DNA of 38,802 nucleotides from an uncultured Alphaproteobacteria bacterium. Lineage in GTDB: Bacteria; Pseudomonadota; Alphaproteobacteria; CAAHEQ01; UBA3637. The notes under the pieces are model-generated. The model made no database searches. It saw only the letters and a program-made list of their open reading frames with translations, and had not been told where the DNA came from. Shown here piece after piece: positions 1 to 9,615 of the stretch. The stretch covers positions 1-38,802 of the forward strand of contig CALXXA010000003.1 of the NCBI GenBank assembly GCA_944392585.1, read 5' to 3'. The translations under genes were made by a program, and so were the position numbers. The stretch's first letter is position 1. Each line of letters begins with the position of its first letter.

Positions 1-2
1 CG

Positions 3-2174
3 GAAGACAAAAACTACTACACACACAAAGGAATTGATTTTACAGGTATTTCCCGAGCAATCATTATCAACATCAGAAATATCGGAACAAATAAACGTTT
101 GGTAGGAGCGTCAACAATTACGCAACAAGTTGCAAAAAACTTTTTACTCACCAATGAAATGTCTTTCAAACGTAAAATCAAAGAAGCTTTACTTGCCAGA
201 CGCATAGAACAAACTTTTGATAAAGATCATATTCTAGAACTTTACATGAACCAAATTTACTTAGGAATGCGTTCTTACGGCGTCGCTGCGGCAGGATTAA
301 TGTACTTTAATAAATCTTTAGATGAATTAACTCTTGCGGAAGCTGCTTTTTTAGCGGCGCTTCCCAAAGGCCCCAACAACTACAACCCTATCAAAAACCC
401 CAAAGGAGCTTTACAACGTAGAAATTGGGTATTAGATCGTATGCTTGAAAATGGTTATATTTCTCAGGAAGAAGCAGATACAGCTAAAAAAGAACCTATT
501 GTCATCCAAGAAAGAGAAATCAGCGAAACCGTTAAAAACGCAGATTATTATAATGAAGAAATTCGCAGAATGATTGAAAAAAAATATGGAGAAGAAGCTT
601 TATACCACGGTGGGTTATCTGTTAGAACATCTTTAGATCCTCGTCTTCAAAACATAGCCGTAGAGTCGTTAACCAACGGCTTAATGGCTTATGACAAACG
701 TCATGGCTATCGAGGCCCTGTCGCTCAAATTAATATGAATGAACCGTGGCAAGAACAATTAGAAAAAATCCCCACTCCATCCTATTATCCCGAGACATGG
801 GAAAAAGCCGTTGTTTCTCACTTGTCAGACGATCAGGCAACAGTATCTTTCTCTACGGGTAAGAAAGGATACATTATTTTAAAAGATCTCAAATGGGCAA
901 AGAAAGCTCTCCCGGAAGGTCATATTTCTGCATCAGAAATAAAAAAACCAAGCGATGTCTTTAAAATAGGAGATGTTGTTTTTGTTGAACCTCGAAAAAA
1001 TTCAGAAAATCTCCCTTTATATTTGTTGCGTCAATTTCCTTTGGTAGATGGCGCCATCGTCGCTTTGGATCCTCATACAGGTCGTGTTTTAGCTATGGTC
1101 GGCGGTTTATCCTTCCAACGTTCTCAATTCAATCGCGCTGTCCAAGCTTATCGACAGCCCGGCTCTTCTTTTAAACCTTTTGTTTATTTAACCGCCCTGG
1201 ATTCCGGTTTTACTCCTTCCACGCTCATTTTAGACGCTCCTCTGGTCGTAGATCAAGGTCCCGGACAGGAAAAATGGAAGCCGCGTAACTATACAAAAAT
1301 ATTTTATGGTCCCAGTACTTTAAGAGTCGGAATAGAAAAATCCAGAAATCTAATGACTATCCGTTTAGCTCAGGCAGTCGGTATTCAAAAAACAGTTCAA
1401 TACGCTAAAAAATTCGGAATCGCCGATAATTTACCCCCTGTTCTTTCTATTGCTTTAGGCTCCGGGGAAACAACTTTACTCCGCCTAACTTCCGCTTATG
1501 CCATGCTCGTCAACGGCGGCAAAAAAATCACACCCAACCTTATAGACAGGATTCAAGACAGAACAGGAAAAACTATCTATAAACATGATATGCGCCCTTG
1601 CCCTCTGTGCCAATCTGATGAAGCAACAAACGTCATTGTTCCTGAAATTCCCGACGAAAGAGAACAAATTCAAGACCCGGTCAGTGCTTATCAAATGGTC
1701 AATATCATGACCGGGGTTGTTCAACGTGGGACGGGGAAAATCGCTCAAACCGTCGGAAGAACGCTCGCCGGAAAAAGCGGAACAAGTAATAATAATATTG
1801 ATACTTGGTTTATTGGCTTCTCTCCGGATTTAGTCGTCGGCGTTTTCGTTGGGTTTGATACCCCTCAAACGCTGGGCCCCAGAGATACGGGAGGCGTTGT
1901 CGCAGCCCCTATTTTTAGAGACTTTATGAAAGAAGCTCTTAAAGATAAACCTGATATTCCTTTCCGCGTCCCTCCGGGAGTTAAACTCGTTCGAGTTAAC
2001 TATCAAACAGGGAAACCTGCAAAATCAGGAGATAAATTAATTATTACAGAAGCGTTTAGAAAAGATACCGACGTTCGAAATGATACAACGGTCATCGGAG
2101 ATATTAAAGTCGGAGAAGAAGTTATTGCTCCCATGACGCAGGATGATATCCCAGATGTAGGAGGATTTTATTAA
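3..2174 (+). CDS. mrcA: Penicillin-binding protein 1A, 5'-truncated by the window edge
   Basis: Bifunctional class A PBP: it polymerises lipid II into glycan strands and cross-links the peptides in the periplasm. The frame is open from base 3 with no start, so the N-terminal membrane anchor lies outside the window. The first visible residues, EDKNYY.H.GID, are the glycosyltransferase motif carrying the catalytic Glu; GASTITQQVAKN follows. The transpeptidase domain shows SSFK (SxxK nucleophile, near 1168), SRN (near 1342) and KSGT (near 1774). An OB-like insert typical of PBP1A lies between the two domains. The stop TAA overlaps the ATG of prfB (TAATG), so the two genes are probably translationally coupled. 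The ATG at 99 is internal to the glycosyltransferase domain and is not the true start. Identification is firm; the symbol mrcA (ponA) is the family name. Confidence 0.95.
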   Translation, partial: EDKNYYTHKGIDFTGISRAIIINIRNIGTNKRLVGASTITQQVAKNFLLTNEMSFKRKIKEALLARRIEQTFDKDHILELYMNQIYLGMRSYGVAAAGLMYFNKSLDELTLAEAAFLAALPKGPNNYNPIKNPKGALQRRNWVLDRMLENGYISQEEADTAKKEPIVIQEREISETVKNADYYNEEIRRMIEKKYGEEALYHGGLSVRTSLDPRLQNIAVESLTNGLMAYDKRHGYRGPVAQINMNEPWQEQLEKIPTPSYYPETWEKAVVSHLSDDQATVSFSTGKKGYIILKDLKWAKKALPEGHISASEIKKPSDVFKIGDVVFVEPRKNSENLPLYLLRQFPLVDGAIVALDPHTGRVLAMVGGLSFQRSQFNRAVQAYRQPGSSFKPFVYLTALDSGFTPSTLILDAPLVVDQGPGQEKWKPRNYTKIFYGPSTLRVGIEKSRNLMTIRLAQAVGIQKTVQYAKKFGIADNLPPVLSIALGSGETTLLRLTSAYAMLVNGGKKITPNLIDRIQDRTGKTIYKHDMRPCPLCQSDEATNVIVPEIPDEREQIQDPVSAYQMVNIMTGVVQRGTGKIAQTVGRTLAGKSGTSNNNIDTWFIGFSPDLVVGVFVGFDTPQTLGPRDTGGVVAAPIFRDFMKEALKDKPDIPFRVPPGVKLVRVNYQTGKPAKSGDKLIITEAFRKDTDVRNDTTVIGDIKVGEEVIAPMTQDDIPDVGGFY

Positions 2175-3284
2175 TGAAAGCCGAAATTATAAATGCCCAA
2201 ACATCTATTTTGCAATCTCTGGAATTGCAAAGGAGGTCTCTTTGACGTTGACAATGCTCGTTTGCGTTTGGAAGAACTTAATGTCTTAACATCAGATCCC
2301 GATCTATGGAATAATCCGGGAAATGCACAAAAACTTATGACAGAGAAAAATAGATTAGAAGATAATTTAAAATCTTATGATTCACTCCGACAACGTTTAA
2401 AAGACTGCATAGATCTTATAGAATTGGCTGAAACAGAAAATGATGAAACCGTCTTGGCGGAAGCAGAAACAACACTTTACTCACTAGAAGAAGAAGCATC
2501 CATCAAGAAGCTCGAAAGCCTTTTATCCGCGGAAGTTGATATAAATGACGCTTTTCTGGAAATCCACGCCGGAGCCGGAGGAACAGAAGCTCAAGACTGG
2601 GCCGCTATGTTGCTCCGCATGTATGCCGGATGGGCAACCAAACATAACTTCAAAATAGAATACTTAGAAGAAAGTCCGGGAGAAGAAGCCGGATTAAAAT
2701 CCGTCATTATAAAAATCAAAGGGAAATATGCTTACGGATGGCTGAAAACAGAAAGCGGCATCCATAGATTGGTTAGAATATCTCCTTTTGATGCAAATGC
2801 TCGTCGGCACACCAGCTTCGCTTCCGTTTGGGTATATCCTGTAATTGATGATAGCATCCACATTAATATAAATCCTGCCGACTGCCGTATAGATACATAT
2901 AGAGCATCAGGAGCCGGAGGTCAACATATTAATAAAACCGATAGCGCCATCCGAATTACACATCTTCCTACCGGCATTGTCGTCCAATGTCAAAATCAAC
3001 GTTCCCAATTCGCAAACCGAGATGAAGCATGGGCTATGTTACGTGCTCGTCTATATGAGTTTGAATTACAAAAAAAAGCCGAAAAAAATAAATCTATTGA
3101 AGATAGCAAAGCAGAAATCGGATGGGGATATCAAATTCGTTCTTATGTTCTTCAACCCTATCAATTAGTCAAGGATTTAAGAACTCAAGTTGAAACATCC
3201 GATACAAATAGTGTATTAAATGGAGAAATAGATTTATTTTTATCCGCTGCTTTAGCTGCTCACTTAAAACCGTTGGAAACTTAA
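2174..3284 (+). CDS. prfB: Peptide chain release factor 2, with programmed +1 frameshift
   Basis: RF2 recognises UAA and UGA and triggers peptide release at the ribosome. The gene is read in two frames: ATG 2174 through CTT at 2240-2242 (23 codons, ending LQRRSL), an in-frame TGA at 2243-2245, then GAC at 2244 onward (DVDNARLRLEEL...). The shift site has the classic parts: an internal Shine-Dalgarno AGGAGG at 2231-2236, CTT, then TGAC. The joined product is about 369 aa, the usual RF2 length. The GAGGTEAQDW stretch and the GGQ loop (SGAGGQHINKTDSAIR) are clear. The anticodon-like SPF tripeptide is seen in VRISPFDAN. The ATG at 2193 opens a longer zero-shift ORF but gives an N-terminus unlike RF2. 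The start overlaps the mrcA stop. Confidence 0.95.
2231..2246 (+). promoter_or_regulatory. prfB: prfB autoregulatory +1 frameshift site
   Basis: AGGAGG (2231-2236), a short spacer, the slippery CTT (2240-2242), then TGAC. When RF2 is scarce, the ribosome pauses at UGA and slips forward by one base to GAC, making full-length RF2; when RF2 is plentiful, termination wins. Sequence and spacing match the conserved bacterial site. Confidence 0.93.
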
Positions 3285-3299
3285 TTGGAGGAAATGGAG

Positions 3300-3956
3300 A
3301 TGACCGATTTTACTTTTTTCAAAAAAACACGTGAGATTGATAGTAAAATTACAGAATTCTTTAATAATATTTCAGAAGGAGGTCTTCTTTTTCAACGCGC
3401 CGTTACTCTTTATTTAGAACAAGGGATAAATGAAGATTTCTCAAAAAAACTTAAACAAATCAGCTCGTTTGAAACCAGAAATGATCAGCTTCGCCGAGAT
3501 ATTGAAGCACAACTATACGAACATACTTTATTGCCGGATTCACGAGCAGATGTTTTAGAGCTGTTAGAAGGAGTTGATCGTGTTATTAATAAATTTGAAA
3601 GTAGCCTTTACATGTACTCTATTGAGAGACCAACCATTCCGGAAAACTATCACACCGCATTTAAAGACTTAACACAAACCGTTATTGATTGCACAGAAGC
3701 ATTAGTTGCTTCGGCTCGGAGTTTTTTCGCCATGAATGGAGAAATTGAAAACACTCTCCATAAAGTTATGTTCTTTGAAAAACAAGCCGACTTACAAGGG
3801 ACAGATTTAAAACGTCTTATTTTTGACAATACGAACTTAGAATTAGCTCATAAACTACACTTAAAATCTTTTGAATCCGCTATAGAAGAAATCTCCGACA
3901 TTGCCGAAGATGTCGCGGATAATTTAACTGTTATTTCTGTAAAGAGGTCTTTTTAA
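3300..3956 (+). CDS. DUF47/PhoU-like phosphate transport accessory protein
   Basis: A 218-aa, mostly helical, soluble protein of the DUF47 (PhoU-like) family, which usually sits immediately before a PiT phosphate permease and is thought to control or stabilise it. Here it precedes the permease with a TAATG overlap at 3954-3958, a strong context match. I chose ATG 3300 because GGAGG at 3287-3291 lies 8 nt upstream; ATG 3294 is too close to that site, and a TTG at 3285 directly follows the prfB stop. The sequence has long amphipathic helices with many acidic residues, as expected for the family's metal-binding helical bundle. No signal peptide or membrane segment is seen. Family assignment rests on length, helical pattern and neighbour. 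Confidence 0.8.
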   Translation: MTDFTFFKKTREIDSKITEFFNNISEGGLLFQRAVTLYLEQGINEDFSKKLKQISSFETRNDQLRRDIEAQLYEHTLLPDSRADVLELLEGVDRVINKFESSLYMYSIERPTIPENYHTAFKDLTQTVIDCTEALVASARSFFAMNGEIENTLHKVMFFEKQADLQGTDLKRLIFDNTNLELAHKLHLKSFESAIEEISDIAEDVADNLTVISVKRSF

Positions 3957-5005
3957 TGAATATTTCGACTCTTTTTTTCTTAAGCAGCGGTTTATTTTTA
4001 GGTTGGACGTTAGGAGCCAACAATATGAGCAGTGTTTTTGGAACCGCTATCGGGACGAAAATGGTTTCCTTTAAAAAAGCCGCCTTTATTGCCGGTGCTT
4101 TTGTTATTTTAGGAGCCGTCATCAGTGGACAAGGCGTATCCGAAACTCTGGAAGGGCTCGGGAGAATCAACACGCTTCCCGGAGCATTTATGACGGCTTT
4201 AGCCGCCGCTTTAACTATATTTTTAATGACACAAGCTCGTATTCCTGTTTCTGCAACGCAAGCCATTGTAGGAAGTATTATCGGCTGGTGTTTTTATAGT
4301 CAATCTCATATTGATATCGTGATTATCTCACAAATTGTTATCTCTTGGTTTACTAGCCCTCTTTTAGCCGCACTTGTCGCTTTTTTGCTCATGATTGGAG
4401 TCAAAACATATTTAAAAGCAAACCCTATCCCGCTCTTATATCAAGACGCCTACACACGATTAGGGCTAATTCTAGCCGGCGCTTTTTCTGCTTACAGTTT
4501 AGGAGCGAATAATATCGCTAACGTCATGGGACCTTTTATGTCCGTTGTTCCTTTTAAACCTCTTGCGATTGGTTCCTCTTTTACTATTTCGCCGGATCAA
4601 CAACTGTTTTTATTAGGAGCTATTGCCATTGCTGTTGGAATGTATACTTACTCTCATGATGTAATCCAAACGGTTGGGAGAAATATGTTTAAAATGTCCC
4701 CTATTGAAGCTTGGGTTATTGTTATGGCTCACGCCGGTGTCTTATTCTTGTTTTCTTCCACATCATTACATCAATTTTTAACATCTCATAATCTTCCTGC
4801 ATTCCCGTTGGTTCCTTTATCCAGCGCAGGAGCTATCATCGGAGGTGTTGTCGGGGTTTCTTTAAATAAAAAAGGGCAAGGACTTAAAATCTACGAGCTT
4901 TATCGTGTTATGTCTGCTTGGGTTTGGACACCGATTCTTGCTTCCATTATCTGTTTTTTTGCTTTATTCTTTATGGAAAACGTTTTTGGGCAACAGGTCT
5001 ATTAA
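3956..5005 (+). CDS. PiT-family inorganic phosphate transporter
   Basis: A 349-aa inner-membrane permease that takes up phosphate with a coupling cation. It has about ten hydrophobic helices and the two inverted PiT signature repeats: GANNMSSVFGTAIGTKMVSF near residues 20-40 and GANNIANVMGPF near 183-194. The Asn-Asn form in place of GAND occurs in a subgroup of the family and is not by itself abnormal. ARIPVSATQAIVGSIIGW is the conserved segment after the first repeat. It is translationally coupled to the DUF47 protein upstream (TAATG), and the following gene starts on the base after its stop. Function is clear at family level; the coupling ion cannot be read from the sequence. Confidence 0.88.
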   Translation: MNISTLFFLSSGLFLGWTLGANNMSSVFGTAIGTKMVSFKKAAFIAGAFVILGAVISGQGVSETLEGLGRINTLPGAFMTALAAALTIFLMTQARIPVSATQAIVGSIIGWCFYSQSHIDIVIISQIVISWFTSPLLAALVAFLLMIGVKTYLKANPIPLLYQDAYTRLGLILAGAFSAYSLGANNIANVMGPFMSVVPFKPLAIGSSFTISPDQQLFLLGAIAIAVGMYTYSHDVIQTVGRNMFKMSPIEAWVIVMAHAGVLFLFSSTSLHQFLTSHNLPAFPLVPLSSAGAIIGGVVGVSLNKKGQGLKIYELYRVMSAWVWTPILASIICFFALFFMENVFGQQVY

Positions 5006-8000
5006 ATGCGGAAAAAAAAGAAACTCCATTTCATCACTAAAATTATTTGGCATTTTTTTGAAGTTATTGTAGCCTTAACATTCATTTTATTCATTTTAGG
5101 TATATGGCGCCTGACAAAAGAACCTATTGAAATAAAATACATTGCTCCCATACTAGCCGATATATTCACTCCGGAAGGATCCGATGTTACTGTTGAAATT
5201 GATAAGGCTTTCTTGGAATTAGCCTTGAAAAGAGGTCATTTATTAGATATTAAAGTCACTAATTTAACTGTTTACCGTCCTGATAACTCTATTCTTGCAT
5301 CCATTCCTGAAGGAAATGTCTCTTTAAGTATCTTTGGTTTAATCAAAGGAGACTTCATCCCAACTTCTTTATATTTACAAAAGCCTTATTTAGATGTACC
5401 GATTACGCATGAGACTTCATCTCCCCCTTCTTCACAACAAGTTGTGGACACCATAAATCTTATCTTAAGCCATATAACTTCCTTAAAAAAATTCGTCATT
5501 GAAAAAGGGGAATTCGTTATCAATTTTAAACAAAATAATTCTCTTCTTTTAATCCCTGAGTTTAGCATATCCATAGAAAAACAAGACAGATCAGAACTTC
5601 ATATCCGTGGGAAGACGACTCTTTACATAGATGGGCAATTTATTCCAATATGGTTAACAGGACTTTACAGCGCACAAACAAAAAGACTTTCTTTTGAAAT
5701 AAACTTTAAAGATTTAGATCTTCCTCATTTCAAATTCATCAACCCTATTCTTAAAGGATTCCTCTTAAATATCAACGGACAAATTAATGGATCTTTAAAT
5801 CTCGCGCCGCAACAAAAAGAGCTCCGTTATATCTTTAAAAATCTTTCTTTCTCCGCAACTTTAAACACGCCCGGGACTATTTATTTACCGAAACCTCTGG
5901 ATATTTATTATCCTCTCCACAATATGTCTGTTAATGGAGCCTTTTCCTCACATTTAGAACAATTAACTCTTTCTAATTCCTTTATAGACATTGGAGGACC
6001 TACTGCAGAAATTTCTTCTTCTTCTACGGGAATAGGTGATTTTTTGGACTCTTATGATTTCTCAAACATACACACAACTCTAACAGCTTCTATTTATAAC
6101 GTTCCTGTTTTTTCAGTACCAGATGTTTGGCCATCTTCTCTTGGATCTGACGCTCACCATTGGGTTAAAGAAAATCTTTCTGGAGGAACCATTAATAACG
6201 CCTTTTTTGTCTTAAATATACTCGGAAATGAATTATCTTCCGTCAAAGGATTACTCAATGTCCAAGACACCACAGTACAATATATGGAACAAATGCCTCC
6301 CATTGAACACGTCCATGGAAAAGTTATCTTACAACTCGGTCGCGTAGATATTGAAGCGACTCAAGGGACAACTGGGAATCTTGTTCTCAATAAGGCCCTT
6401 TTAAACTTAACAGAACTCCTCGGAGATCATCCTATTGCTCATGTGGAAATTGACGCAGCCGGACCTTTAGATGAAGCATTCTCTTTAATTAATTATCCCC
6501 CTCTTTATCTTGCGGACGAGTTTGAAATAAATCCTCTTTCTATAAAAGGACGCGGATCTGTTCATTTAACCTTAGATTTCCCGTTAGATGAAAATATTCA
6601 GTCAAAAGATGTTGAAGTTTCCGCGACAGCTTTATTAAACAATTTAAACATGCCAATCCCAAACACCTCTTTCTCTTTACATAACGCTCGAGTCAATCTA
6701 ACCGCTTCAAATGAAAATTTAACGTTAGAGGGAACATCTTTATTAAATGGAGTTTTTCATTCCTCTTTTTCTTGTACTCAATCTTTTTTACCTACCCCTC
6801 CTTATAAGTCTAAATGTTCCGTACGAACACATCTCTTGGGAGCCGATTTAAAAGACGTTTCAGAAAAACTTCCTGATTATGTCGCTGGTCCCCTGGATCT
6901 AGACTTAACAATTATTCAAAAAAACAAAAAAGAAACAGAACTCTTTTTAAATGCCGATTTAACTCAAGCTACCCTTAATCTATGGCCTATTTCTTATATT
7001 AAAAACCCATCTGTTCCGTCTTCGCTTACAGCTCAATTCATTCTTAAAGATAATCTTTTGACAGAAATACCAGACTTCTTATTAACAACAAATAAAGATC
7101 ATGTCAAAATTAACGGAAGTCTTTCTTTAAAACAAGAGATGCTTCTTCACTTAAAAACTATTCAAGCTCCCCGAAATAACGCCTCCGCTTTCTTAAAGAA
7201 AGATAAAAACAACTTCATTTCTTTCGAAATTACAGGGGAATCTTTAAACCTAACAGAAGTCGCTCACGGCCGACGCCTTAATGAACAAAAAACTCCAGAA
7301 AAAGCAACCCAAATAAGAAAGGGAGCTCTTCCTTCCTTTAACGGAAAAATTCTGTTAAATAAATTATATTTATCTCCTTTAACCCCTCTGACAAATGTAC
7401 AAATCAATCTCGTTAAACAAAATAATATCTGGCAAATTATCGATGCCGTCGCTTCCGCCGAAAAAGACTCGATCACCTTCAAATTAGATAAAAATAAAAA
7501 ACAGCTCTTGGCTTCTTCCGAAAATATAGGGAAAATTCTAAAATATGCTGGTTATACGTCTCGTATTCAAGGAGGTATTTTAAAATCAATCATTAAACAA
7601 GATTCTTATGGGACACTCTCCGGAACAATAGATATTCGTGACTACGTATTGGCAGAAACGCCGTTTCTTGTACAAGCGGTGACCATCCTAGGAATTCTAA
7701 ACGCCTTTACAGAAGATAGTATTGCTTTTAAAAAAGCAACAATTCCTTTTACACTAACTCCCGAAAATATTTTAACAATTAAAGACGCTGTTGCTTCTGG
7801 AACGACTCTCGGTCTTACGTTAAATGGAACACTAACTTATGACGAAATGAATTTAAAAGGAAGTATTTTCCCAGCATATGCAATAAACAGTTTACCGGGG
7901 AGAATCCCCTTTATCGGTCGTTTGTTCTCAGGGGACAAAGGAGGCGGTCTTTTCGGCGTTTCCTTTGAAGCCACAGGAAATCCTGGAAACCCGGTTGTAT

Positions 8001-8056
8001 CTTTCAATCCGACAAGTATTTTAACTCCTGGGATTATCCGCAATATTTTTAATTAA
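5006..8056 (+). CDS. AsmA/YhdP-like envelope protein (bridge-type lipid transport family)
   Basis: A 1016-aa protein with one N-terminal membrane helix (about residues 12-34, IIWHFFEVIVALTFILFILG) followed by a very long beta-rich periplasmic part. The C-terminal 250 residues resemble the AsmA-like C-terminal domain of YhdP: KSIIKQDSYGTLSGTIDIRD, a hydrophobic amphipathic stretch (LVQAVTILGILN), and GIPA-type ending SLPGRIPFIGRLFSG...GNPGNPVVSFNP. YhdP-type proteins are thought to form a hydrophobic groove that carries phospholipids to the outer membrane. Start ATG 5006 abuts the permease stop. It is the last gene of the operon; an independent promoter follows at 8065. Family membership is likely; the transported substrate is inference. 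Confidence 0.8.
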   Translation: MRKKKKLHFITKIIWHFFEVIVALTFILFILGIWRLTKEPIEIKYIAPILADIFTPEGSDVTVEIDKAFLELALKRGHLLDIKVTNLTVYRPDNSILASIPEGNVSLSIFGLIKGDFIPTSLYLQKPYLDVPITHETSSPPSSQQVVDTINLILSHITSLKKFVIEKGEFVINFKQNNSLLLIPEFSISIEKQDRSELHIRGKTTLYIDGQFIPIWLTGLYSAQTKRLSFEINFKDLDLPHFKFINPILKGFLLNINGQINGSLNLAPQQKELRYIFKNLSFSATLNTPGTIYLPKPLDIYYPLHNMSVNGAFSSHLEQLTLSNSFIDIGGPTAEISSSSTGIGDFLDSYDFSNIHTTLTASIYNVPVFSVPDVWPSSLGSDAHHWVKENLSGGTINNAFFVLNILGNELSSVKGLLNVQDTTVQYMEQMPPIEHVHGKVILQLGRVDIEATQGTTGNLVLNKALLNLTELLGDHPIAHVEIDAAGPLDEAFSLINYPPLYLADEFEINPLSIKGRGSVHLTLDFPLDENIQSKDVEVSATALLNNLNMPIPNTSFSLHNARVNLTASNENLTLEGTSLLNGVFHSSFSCTQSFLPTPPYKSKCSVRTHLLGADLKDVSEKLPDYVAGPLDLDLTIIQKNKKETELFLNADLTQATLNLWPISYIKNPSVPSSLTAQFILKDNLLTEIPDFLLTTNKDHVKINGSLSLKQEMLLHLKTIQAPRNNASAFLKKDKNNFISFEITGESLNLTEVAHGRRLNEQKTPEKATQIRKGALPSFNGKILLNKLYLSPLTPLTNVQINLVKQNNIWQIIDAVASAEKDSITFKLDKNKKQLLASSENIGKILKYAGYTSRIQGGILKSIIKQDSYGTLSGTIDIRDYVLAETPFLVQAVTILGILNAFTEDSIAFKKATIPFTLTPENILTIKDAVASGTTLGLTLNGTLTYDEMNLKGSIFPAYAINSLPGRIPFIGRLFSGDKGGGLFGVSFEATGNPGNPVVSFNPTSILTPGIIRNIFN

Positions 8057-8064
8057 AAAAAATC

Positions 8065-8093
8065 TTGACTTTCTTTTAAAAATCAACCATAAT
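8065..8093 (+). promoter_or_regulatory. Sigma-70 promoter of the ffh operon
   Basis: TTGACT (8065-8070), 17-bp spacer, CATAAT (8088-8093). Transcription should start near 8100, leaving a leader of about 104 nt before ffh. Confidence 0.75.
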
Positions 8094-8120
8094 TTCTTCA
8101 AAATTTTCCAGAAACTGTGC

Positions 8121-8179
8121 AAAAACAGTCTCTACGGAGATCCACCTGCCGGCGAGTACGCTCACAGGTGCTGTTGTTT
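8121..8179 (+). ncRNA. Structured 5' leader of ffh (three-way-junction-like fold)
   Basis: Bases 8124-8128 (AACAG) pair with 8171-8175 (CTGTT) to close a domain that holds two hairpins: TCTC-TACG-GAGA (8129-8140, a C(UACG)G tetraloop) and CACCTG (8143-8148) with CAGGTG (8165-8170), the latter containing a further GCG/CGC mini-stem. The closing stem extends through an A-run and a T-run, so the 3' side is T-rich. It lies wholly between promoter and start codon. It does not contain the conserved SRP RNA tetraloop region, so it is not ffs. I do not recognise a named riboswitch. Confidence 0.5.
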
Positions 8180-8203
8180 TTATAAACTACATTAAAGGTT
8201 TTT

Positions 8204-9589
8204 ATGTTTAATTCATTAACTGACAGATTAGGACAAGTTCTAAATAAAATTAAAGGCAGAGGCATTCTTACACAAGAAATGGTTGATGATGCTATGCGTG
8301 AGATTAAGATAGCTCTATTAGAAGCTGATGTTGCCCTTCCTGTTGTTAAAAGTTTTATCAATTCTGTCAAAGAGCAAGCTGTTGGACAAAACATTATAAA
8401 ATCCGTCCAACCCGCTCAACAAGTCGTTAAAATCGTTAATGATGCTCTTATTAATGTATTAGGAGAAGCAAATACTTCTTTAAATTTTTCTCCTGTTTCT
8501 CCAACGATTATTATGATGGTCGGTTTACAAGGATCTGGGAAAACAACTTCTTGCGCAAAATTAGCTCTCAAATTAAAAAAGGATGGGAAAAAAGTCTTAA
8601 TGGCTTCTTTGGACATTTACAGACCAGCCGCCCAAAAACAACTTGAAGGATTAGGGGAACAAATTGAAACAGACACGCTGCCGATTATCCCGGATCAAAA
8701 ACCATTGGATATTACAGATCGAGCTCTCAAAGAAGCGAAAAAAGGAGCTTATGATGTCCTTATCCTAGATACAGCCGGACGATTGCATGTTGATAATATC
8801 ATGATGGAAGAAATTCGTCTTATATCTCAAAAAGCCCTTCCGACAGAAACATTACTCGTTGTTGATTCTCTCACAGGGCAAGATGCTGTTCACGTTGCCG
8901 AAACTTTCCACGCGTCTCTTCCACTCACAGGAATTATCCTAACACGTATCGATGGAGATGCCAGAGGTGGTGCTGCTTTATCTATGAAATCAATCACAGG
9001 GCAACCCATCAAATTCCTAGGAGTCGGAGAAAAAATAGATGCTCTTGAAGTTTTTGATCCCAAAAGAATCGCTGGAAGAATCCTCGGTATGGGAGATGTC
9101 GTGGGATTGGTTGAAACAGCCTTAGAAAAAATCAATCATCAAGATGCTTTGAAAATCACCGAACGAATGATGAAAGGGCAATTCGACATGAATGATATGC
9201 TCGCTCAATTACAACAAATTAAAAATATCGGCGATGTTAAAAGCTTAATGATGATGATCCCAGGTATGGCTAAATTTAAAGAAAAAATTGAACATGCTGA
9301 CATGGATTCTTCCATTTTTAAAAGACAAGAGGCGATTATCTTGTCAATGACGCCTTTTGAAAGACGTCATCCGAATGTCTTAAAAGCATCTCGTAAATTA
9401 CGCATCGCTAAAGGAGCCGGCGTCACTGTTAATGAAGTCAACAAACTCCTCAAACAGTATGAACAAATGGCTCAAACTATGAAAAAATTCAAGAAAATGG
9501 GTCCTCTGACAGCTCTTTCTTCCATGAAAAGCTTCTTTTCAGGGACCTCCTTGATAAACAAAGGGAGATTCCCTCCCTTTAATATGTAA
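8204..9589 (+). CDS. ffh: Signal recognition particle protein Ffh
   Basis: The GTPase subunit of SRP: with SRP RNA it binds signal sequences of membrane proteins emerging from the ribosome and docks with FtsY. 461 aa, normal length. N domain about 1-100; G domain with GLQGSGKTTSCAKLA (P-loop, near 107), DTAGRLHVD (G3) and TRIDGDARGGAAL (G4); Met-rich M domain from about 300, including SMTPFERRHPNVLKASRKLRIAKGAG and the RNA-binding helix region. Start ATG 8204 follows AAAGG. First gene of the operon ffh-rpsP-rimM-trmD-rplS, which joins protein targeting with ribosome proteins and ribosome/tRNA maturation. The tail after the M domain is short. Confidence 0.97.
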   Translation: MFNSLTDRLGQVLNKIKGRGILTQEMVDDAMREIKIALLEADVALPVVKSFINSVKEQAVGQNIIKSVQPAQQVVKIVNDALINVLGEANTSLNFSPVSPTIIMMVGLQGSGKTTSCAKLALKLKKDGKKVLMASLDIYRPAAQKQLEGLGEQIETDTLPIIPDQKPLDITDRALKEAKKGAYDVLILDTAGRLHVDNIMMEEIRLISQKALPTETLLVVDSLTGQDAVHVAETFHASLPLTGIILTRIDGDARGGAALSMKSITGQPIKFLGVGEKIDALEVFDPKRIAGRILGMGDVVGLVETALEKINHQDALKITERMMKGQFDMNDMLAQLQQIKNIGDVKSLMMMIPGMAKFKEKIEHADMDSSIFKRQEAIILSMTPFERRHPNVLKASRKLRIAKGAGVTVNEVNKLLKQYEQMAQTMKKFKKMGPLTALSSMKSFFSGTSLINKGRFPPFNM

Positions 9590-9615
9590 CTAACTGAAAA
9601 ATGAAAGGAAAATAA

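Noticed and set aside
99-101. ATG as the start of the PBP1A gene
   Set aside because: The frame is open to base 3 and already encodes the glycosyltransferase motif with the catalytic Glu, so the gene begins before the window.
2193-2243. prfB as a frameshifted pseudogene or as starting at 2193
   Set aside because: The SD-CTT-TGAC arrangement is the conserved programmed frameshift, and the rest of RF2 is intact.
8121-8179. Leader structure as the SRP RNA gene (ffs)
   Set aside because: It lacks the conserved GGUCAGG...GGAA...AGC core of the SRP RNA helix 8 and lies in the 5' leader of ffh.
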